Shown here in pieces: positions 59,452-64,000 of a stretch of 64,000 nt of DNA (positions are counted from its first letter, which is position 1; the number at the start of each line of letters is the position of its first letter). Under the pieces are notes generated by a model that was given only the letters and a program-made list of their open reading frames with translations, was not told the origin of the DNA and did no database searches. Location: positions 310,001 to 374,000 of the forward strand of contig CANGYJ010000003.1 of the NCBI GenBank assembly GCA_947458455.1, in the 5' to 3' direction. Source of the stretch: Verrucomicrobiaceae bacterium (GTDB lineage Bacteria > Verrucomicrobiota > Verrucomicrobiia > Verrucomicrobiales > Verrucomicrobiaceae). The translations under genes and the position numbers were made by a program.

Positions 59452-60714
59452 TCAAATTTCCGTCCCCGGCTCCGGCTCGCCTTTGAAGGTGCCGGTGCCC
59501 ACGAGTCGCTCAAAGATGGGGCTGGCCATCAGTGTGGTGATGACCGCCATGATCGCCAGCATGGCAAAGATCTCGGCGGAGATGATGCCCTTTTGGAGGC
59601 CGATGTTGATGATGATCAGCTCCATCAGGCCGCGGGCATTCATGAGCACACCGATACCCATCGCCTCCTTGTTGGAGATGCCGGAGGCGCGTGCAGCGGC
59701 CCAGCAGGCCACGCCTTTGCCTAGAATAGCCGCCGCGAGCACCGCGCCGCAAAGCAGCCAGAGCGTGCTGCTATTCAAGAGACCCAGGCGGGTATTGAGG
59801 CCGGAGTAGGTGAAGAACAGCGGCAGGATCAGCGCCACGGCCAGTGGCTGCGTGCGCTCGATTAGCGTGCGGTTCACCACACCGCGCGGCATGGCGCTGC
59901 CCATGATGAAGGCACCAAACACCGCGTGCAGCTCGATGTAATCCGTCCACCAGGAACCGAAGCACATCAGCGCCAAAAAGAAGGCGTATTCGCCATCGCT
60001 CAGCTTGCCACGGGCCTCGATACCTTTGGCGTAGCGAGCCAAAAGCGGACGAATGATTAAATGAGCCAGCAGCACATAGCCGATGCCGCCGCCGATGCTC
60101 AGCACGGCATGAGAAAAATCACCGCTGAAGCTTGCCAGCACCACCGCCAGCATGCCCCAGGCCGCCGCGTCGTCGATCGCCCCCGCGCCGATAGCCACCG
60201 TGCCCATCGTGGTGCCCGCCAGGCCTTTGAAGTGGATGATTCGCGCCAGCATCGGGAAGGCCGTGATGCACATTGAGGCCCCCATGAAGATCATCGCGTT
60301 CTGCATGGAGGTGACCTTCGGAAACAGCGTGGTGTGATTCCAGAACGCCCACCCAAGGATCGCACCGAGCACGAACGGAGCCGCCATGCCGGCAAAGCTC
60401 ACCGCCATCGAGCTCTTGAAGCGCTTCCGCACGATGTCGATGCGGAACTCCAGCCCCACGATGAACATGTACAAAGCCAGTCCGAGCTGTGACACCGGAA
60501 ACAGCACCTTCATCGACTCCTTCGGAAACAACGCCTCGCCCCATGCCGGAGCGAACCAACCGAGCAGCGACGGCCCCATGCACACTCCCGCGATCATTTC
60601 CGCCACCACCTGCGGCTGGCCGAAACGGGCGGCGATGATGCCCACGACACGGCAAACCAGGAGGATGATGCCGAGTTGAAGAAAGAACTGGATGGCTAGC
60701 TGGAGGTTTGTCAT
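59452..60714 (-). CDS. CPA2-family cation/proton antiporter, 420 aa
   Basis: About twelve membrane segments typical of the monovalent cation:proton antiporter-2 family: PQVVAEMIAGVCMGPSLLG at the second helix, LGLALYMFIVGLEF, and the ion-binding region GAGAIDDAAAWGMLAVV with adjacent Asp residues; HAVFGAFIMGSAMPRG and GIGVLMNARGLMELI follow. No TrkA-N regulatory domain is attached. It exchanges Na+ or K+ for protons. It is transcribed alone, away from the divergent PSD1 gene. Confidence 0.9.
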   Translation of the reverse strand: MTNLQLAIQFFLQLGIILLVCRVVGIIAARFGQPQVVAEMIAGVCMGPSLLGWFAPAWGEALFPKESMKVLFPVSQLGLALYMFIVGLEFRIDIVRKRFKSSMAVSFAGMAAPFVLGAILGWAFWNHTTLFPKVTSMQNAMIFMGASMCITAFPMLARIIHFKGLAGTTMGTVAIGAGAIDDAAAWGMLAVVLASFSGDFSHAVLSIGGGIGYVLLAHLIIRPLLARYAKGIEARGKLSDGEYAFFLALMCFGSWWTDYIELHAVFGAFIMGSAMPRGVVNRTLIERTQPLAVALILPLFFTYSGLNTRLGLLNSSTLWLLCGAVLAAAILGKGVACWAAARASGISNKEAMGIGVLMNARGLMELIIINIGLQKGIISAEIFAMLAIMAVITTLMASPIFERLVGTGTFKGEPEPGTEI

Positions 60715-60901
60715 GAGAGGGGTGTCAATTGTTCAGCGTGAGCATGAGAGGTGAGAAATGGTTGGGCAGATCAATCATATCTCCTGCGATGGTTTCGATC
60801 CGAACGAAAATAGACTTTCGCTATGGCTTCGATGCCTCCGCGTTATGCGAAGCCAAGCTCTCCGCAAGGTGTGCCCCTTCTCAACGTAGTGATGAGGCCT
60901 C
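60715..60901. other. Divergent intergenic region, 187 bp
   Basis: Contains a 7-bp inverted repeat (ggcttcg with cgaagcc near 60824-60853). The antiporter and PSD1 promoters should lie here, but no convincing -35/-10 pair was found. Confidence 0.4.
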
Positions 60902-63148
60902 ATGAAAGCCCTGCCACCAGCCTTGTTCCTGCTCACCGCCCTCGCGGCTGGGGCTGACATGACGCCGGACCAGCGGGCCTTCTTTGAATCCAAGATCCGC
61001 CCCGTGCTCGTGAAGCAGTGCTACGAATGCCACTCGCAGACCTCGAAGAAGCTCGGCGGCAAACTGCTGCTCGATGCGCCCTCGGAAATGATCGCCGGCG
61101 GCGAATCGGGTCCCGCCGTCATTCCAGGCAATCCGGATGAAAGCCTCATCGTGCAAGCCGTGCGCTACGACGGCCTCGAAATGCCGCCGAAGAAGCGTCT
61201 TCCCGACAACATCGTGAACGATTTCGCCGAGTGGGTCAAAATGGGCGCACCCGATCCACGGACCGAACCGCCCAAAGTCGTCAAAAAAGCTCCACAAGAG
61301 CCGCTTTGGTCCCTCAAGCCCATTTCCGACCCCAAGCCGCCGAAAGTAAAAAACACCGCCTGGCCCCGCCAAAGCCTCGACGCCTTCATCTTGGCCAAAA
61401 TCGAGCAAAATGGCCTCCAACCCGCTCCCGATGCCGAAACGGCTGTTTTGCTCCGCCGTCTATCCTTCGACCTCATCGGACTCCCGCGGTCCGACTCGTC
61501 TGAAATGTCAGACCCGTCCGACTACGTGGACGCTCTACTGAACTCGCCTCACTTCGGCGAAAAATGGGCCCGCCACTGGCTCGACGTGGCCCGCTACGCC
61601 GAATCGAACGGCAACGACGGCCTCAGCCGCAATCCCAGCTTCCCGCACGCGTGGCGCTATCGCGATTACGTCATCCGCGCCTTCAACGAAGACATGCCGT
61701 ATGATCGTTTCATCGCCGAGCAGATCGCCGGAGACTTGCTTCCCGCCGATTCAGCCGCGCAGCGGGATCGTCAGCTCATCGCCACCGGCTTGCTCGCGCT
61801 CGGAGCCAAGCCAGCGAAGGCCATGAACGAGAACTTCGAGATGGATGTCATCGCCGATCAAATCAACGTCATCGGTAGCGGCATCCTCGGCCTCAGTGTC
61901 GCCTGCGCCCGCTGCCATGACCACAAAACCGATCCCATCCCCACACGCGACTACTACGCACTCGCCGGCATTTTCAAAAGCTCCGAGACGATGTGGGGTG
62001 CCGCCGCGCATCAGGGCCTCACCGCGCCGCAGACACCGCTGCATGAGCTTCAAGCTGCCGCCAAAGTCATCCCACGCGCCGTGTTGGAGCCGATCCTCAA
62101 AGCCAACCCGCCTCATCGTCCGCCCGCCAAGCCCTCCTTCAAATACGCACCGGATGCACCGCTCACCATGGGCGTTCGTGACGCGAAAAAGATCGAGGAT
62201 TGCCAACTTAACATCGACGGCGAATCCAAAAAACTCGGTGCCGCTATCCCGCGCGGCTTCTTGAGTTCCTGTGGCGGTGGCACCGTCACTGACTTAAAGC
62301 AAAGCGGCCGTCTTGAACTCGCCAAGTGGCTCGCCAGCCCGCAGAACCCGCTCACCGCTCGCGTCTTCGTGAATCGCGTGTGGCTCCAGCTCTTCAGCGA
62401 AGGCCTCGTCACCACGCCAAATGACTTCGGTCTCTCCGGCGAACGCCCCACACACCCCGAACTCCTCGATCACCTCGCCACCCGCTTCCTGCGCGAAGGT
62501 TGGAGCATCAAAAAGCTCATCCGCACCATCGTTCTGAGCCGCACGTATCAGATGGCCTCGCGCAGCGGCGATGCACCATGGTTCTCGCATCACCTGCGTC
62601 GCCGACTCGATGCCGAGACCATCCGCGACACGATGCTCTTCGCCACCGGCGATCTGAATCCGCAGCCCGCGAGCGGTTCAATCATCCAGCATCGCGATGT
62701 GCTCATCAATGAGCTGCCCTCCCTGCATCAGCCGAGCAACCAGCGCAGCATCTACCTGCTCATGCTGCGCAATTCGATGCCGCCCGAGCTCACGCCGTTC
62801 AACTTGCCCGATGCCACCACCGTCGTCGCCCAGCGAGACAACTCCGCTCTCGCCACGCAATCGCTGTATCTGCTGAACAACACCTTCATCATCGAACAAT
62901 CCCGCCACTTCGCCAAGCGACTGCTCCAAACACCAGCCGAGGTCGAAAAACGCATCGCCGCGGCCTATCGCCACGCTTTGGGCCGCGACGCCACCGTTGC
63001 CGAACTCCAACGCGGCCTCGATTTCCTCCGCGAGACCGATTCGATGCTCGTCTCGACGCAAACCTATCACCCACGCCGCGAACTCGACACCTGGGCCGCC
63101 TTTTGCCAGGCCCTGCTCGCCAGCAATGAACTGCGCTATGTGGATTGA
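60902..63148 (+). CDS. PSC1-DUF1549-DUF1553 (PSD1) cytochrome protein, 748 aa
   Basis: A signal peptide (MKALPPALFLLTALAAGAD) is followed by the planctomycete cytochrome domain with heme motif CYECH near residue 41 and MPPKKRLPDN. DUF1549 starts near 155 (SLDAFILAKIEQNGLQPAPD, HFGEKWARHWLDVARYAESN) and includes a second heme motif CARCH. DUF1553 (NPLTARVFVNRVWLQLFSEG, GERPTHPELLDHLA) runs to the end. It is exported. The function is unproven; in related bacteria such genes usually precede a DUF1501 sulfatase-like gene. The next PSD1 gene overlaps its end by 11 bases. Confidence 0.92.
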   Translation: MKALPPALFLLTALAAGADMTPDQRAFFESKIRPVLVKQCYECHSQTSKKLGGKLLLDAPSEMIAGGESGPAVIPGNPDESLIVQAVRYDGLEMPPKKRLPDNIVNDFAEWVKMGAPDPRTEPPKVVKKAPQEPLWSLKPISDPKPPKVKNTAWPRQSLDAFILAKIEQNGLQPAPDAETAVLLRRLSFDLIGLPRSDSSEMSDPSDYVDALLNSPHFGEKWARHWLDVARYAESNGNDGLSRNPSFPHAWRYRDYVIRAFNEDMPYDRFIAEQIAGDLLPADSAAQRDRQLIATGLLALGAKPAKAMNENFEMDVIADQINVIGSGILGLSVACARCHDHKTDPIPTRDYYALAGIFKSSETMWGAAAHQGLTAPQTPLHELQAAAKVIPRAVLEPILKANPPHRPPAKPSFKYAPDAPLTMGVRDAKKIEDCQLNIDGESKKLGAAIPRGFLSSCGGGTVTDLKQSGRLELAKWLASPQNPLTARVFVNRVWLQLFSEGLVTTPNDFGLSGERPTHPELLDHLATRFLREGWSIKKLIRTIVLSRTYQMASRSGDAPWFSHHLRRRLDAETIRDTMLFATGDLNPQPASGSIIQHRDVLINELPSLHQPSNQRSIYLLMLRNSMPPELTPFNLPDATTVVAQRDNSALATQSLYLLNNTFIIEQSRHFAKRLLQTPAEVEKRIAAAYRHALGRDATVAELQRGLDFLRETDSMLVSTQTYHPRRELDTWAAFCQALLASNELRYVD

Positions 63149-64000
63149 GCGTCTCATCATCATCGCAGCCCTCGCGATCAACGCTCACGCTGTGGACTTC
63201 ACGCGTGATGTACGCCCGATCCTCGCGTCGAAATGCTACGCCTGCCACGGACCCGACGAGGAAAGCCGCGAGGCCGATCTGCGCCTCGACATGCCCGCCG
63301 AGCATTTCGACACCAAAACCTTTCTCCATCGCATCACGACCGCCAATCCCGACGACGTGATGCCACCACCGAAGTCCCCCAAACCGCTCACCGCCGCCGA
63401 AAAAGACGTTTTGCGTCAATGGATCGCCGCTGGTGCCAAGTATGAGCCGCATTGGGCTTTTCAGCCGATTCAGAATCCGAAGTCTCATCATGACATCGAC
63501 AGCTTCATCCGCGCCGAATTGACCAAACACGGCCTCCAGCCCGCCCCGCGTGCGGATGCGAGCACCCTCATCCGCCGCCTCTACCTCGATCTCATCGGCC
63601 TGCCTCCTCCATCGGACAGCACTGACCTTACTGACGAAAAATACGCCGCCCTCGTGGATCGCCTTCTCGCCGATCCCCGTTTCGGCGAGCGCTGGGGCCG
63701 CCACTGGCTCGACATGGCCCGCTATGCCGACTCGAACGGCTTCCTCGGAGACGGCCTCCGCCCCAACGCCTACCGCTACCGCGACTGGGTCATCCAGGCC
63801 TTCAACAACGACATGCCGTATGACGAATTCACGATTCAGCAAATCGCCGGAGACCTCACCGATGCGCCCGCAGGCACCGGTTTTCATCGAAACGCCGCGC
63901 TCAACACCGAAGCCGGCGTGGACAAAGAAGAAGCGCGTTACCAAAACCTCGTCGATCGCGTCAACACCACCGCTCGCGTGTGGATGGGCCTCACCATCGG
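63138..64000 (+). CDS. Second PSD1 cytochrome protein, 3-prime end beyond the window
   Basis: The ATG at 63138 lies inside the last codons of the preceding gene (11-base overlap). It starts a signal peptide (MWIERLIIIAALAINAHAVD) and then the cytochrome domain with CYACH in ILASKCYACHGPDEESREAD. DUF1549 is recognisable (LQPAPRADASTLIRRLYLDL, FGERWGRHWLDMARYADSN). The DUF1553 part should follow outside the window. It is a paralogue of the gene just upstream, clearly diverged. Confidence 0.9.
   Translation, partial: MWIERLIIIAALAINAHAVDFTRDVRPILASKCYACHGPDEESREADLRLDMPAEHFDTKTFLHRITTANPDDVMPPPKSPKPLTAAEKDVLRQWIAAGAKYEPHWAFQPIQNPKSHHDIDSFIRAELTKHGLQPAPRADASTLIRRLYLDLIGLPPPSDSTDLTDEKYAALVDRLLADPRFGERWGRHWLDMARYADSNGFLGDGLRPNAYRYRDWVIQAFNNDMPYDEFTIQQIAGDLTDAPAGTGFHRNAALNTEAGVDKEEARYQNLVDRVNTTARVWMGLTI

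Noticed and set aside
1..64000. tRNA genes, CRISPR arrays, prophage or replication origin
   Set aside because: No cloverleaf with an identifiable anticodon, no spaced direct repeats, no phage structural genes and no dnaA-box cluster were seen.

Overview
The window (about 60% G+C, densely coded on both strands) most likely comes from a Gram-negative member of the Verrucomicrobiota, probably Prosthecobacter-like Verrucomicrobiaceae. Three observations support this. Several genes encode Planctomycetes/Verrucomicrobia-type cytochrome proteins with PSC1-DUF1549-DUF1553 architecture. There is an LpxC-FabZ fusion followed by LpxA. A secreted protein (now a pseudogene) ends in the TSP3-like tail common in this phylum. 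The placement rests on gene content read by eye, not on a phylogeny.

Layout. 0-5 kb: a TIM-barrel glycosidase-like protein, an LplT-like MFS transporter with a small membrane protein, and a sugar-nucleotide epimerase. 5-17.4 kb: mainly housekeeping genes, namely lipid A synthesis (lpxC-fabZ, lpxA), rsmE, aminopeptidase P, a DUF6807 protein, SufE, the RNase P RNA, a pseudouridine synthase, a lipoate-ligase-like protein, rpmE, prfA, an ExbD/TonB-like group, nth and a 3D-domain lipoprotein. 17.4-23.4 kb: a leftward run of four tightly packed genes (HtrA-like protease, an HtrA-like protein that has lost its catalytic triad, a ketosynthase, a periplasmic binding protein). 23.5-29 kb: a large cytochrome/WD40/PSD1 protein, a DUF433-DUF5615 toxin-antitoxin-like pair and tyrS. 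29-36.6 kb: a secreted protein, a class I aldolase, a small membrane protein and a leftward type IV pilus/type II secretion operon (two PilB ATPases, PilC, pseudopilin) with a good sigma-70-type promoter.

36.6-51.3 kb is the accessory part. It holds a glyoxalase-fold protein, a PBP4-like carboxypeptidase, two or three decayed genes, an H-NOX nitric oxide sensor coupled to a very large hybrid kinase with a NarL-type regulator converging on it, and a 998-bp IS630-type element that has cut off the end of a TPR/metallopeptidase gene. 51.3-64 kb: DUF2237, SelO, an aldehyde dehydrogenase pair that looks like a split ALDH16, two PIN-domain toxin-antitoxin pairs, truA, an ABC ATPase, a CPA2 antiporter and two PSD1 cytochrome proteins; the second runs off the window.

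The points most worth pursuing are the split ALDH16 interrupted by an inverted-repeat-bounded gene, the HtrA/pseudo-HtrA/ketosynthase/binding-protein run, and the H-NOX plus HNOBA kinase, which copies the front half of soluble guanylate cyclase. Several families of palindromic intergenic repeats are also present. No tRNA gene, CRISPR array or replication origin was recognised.
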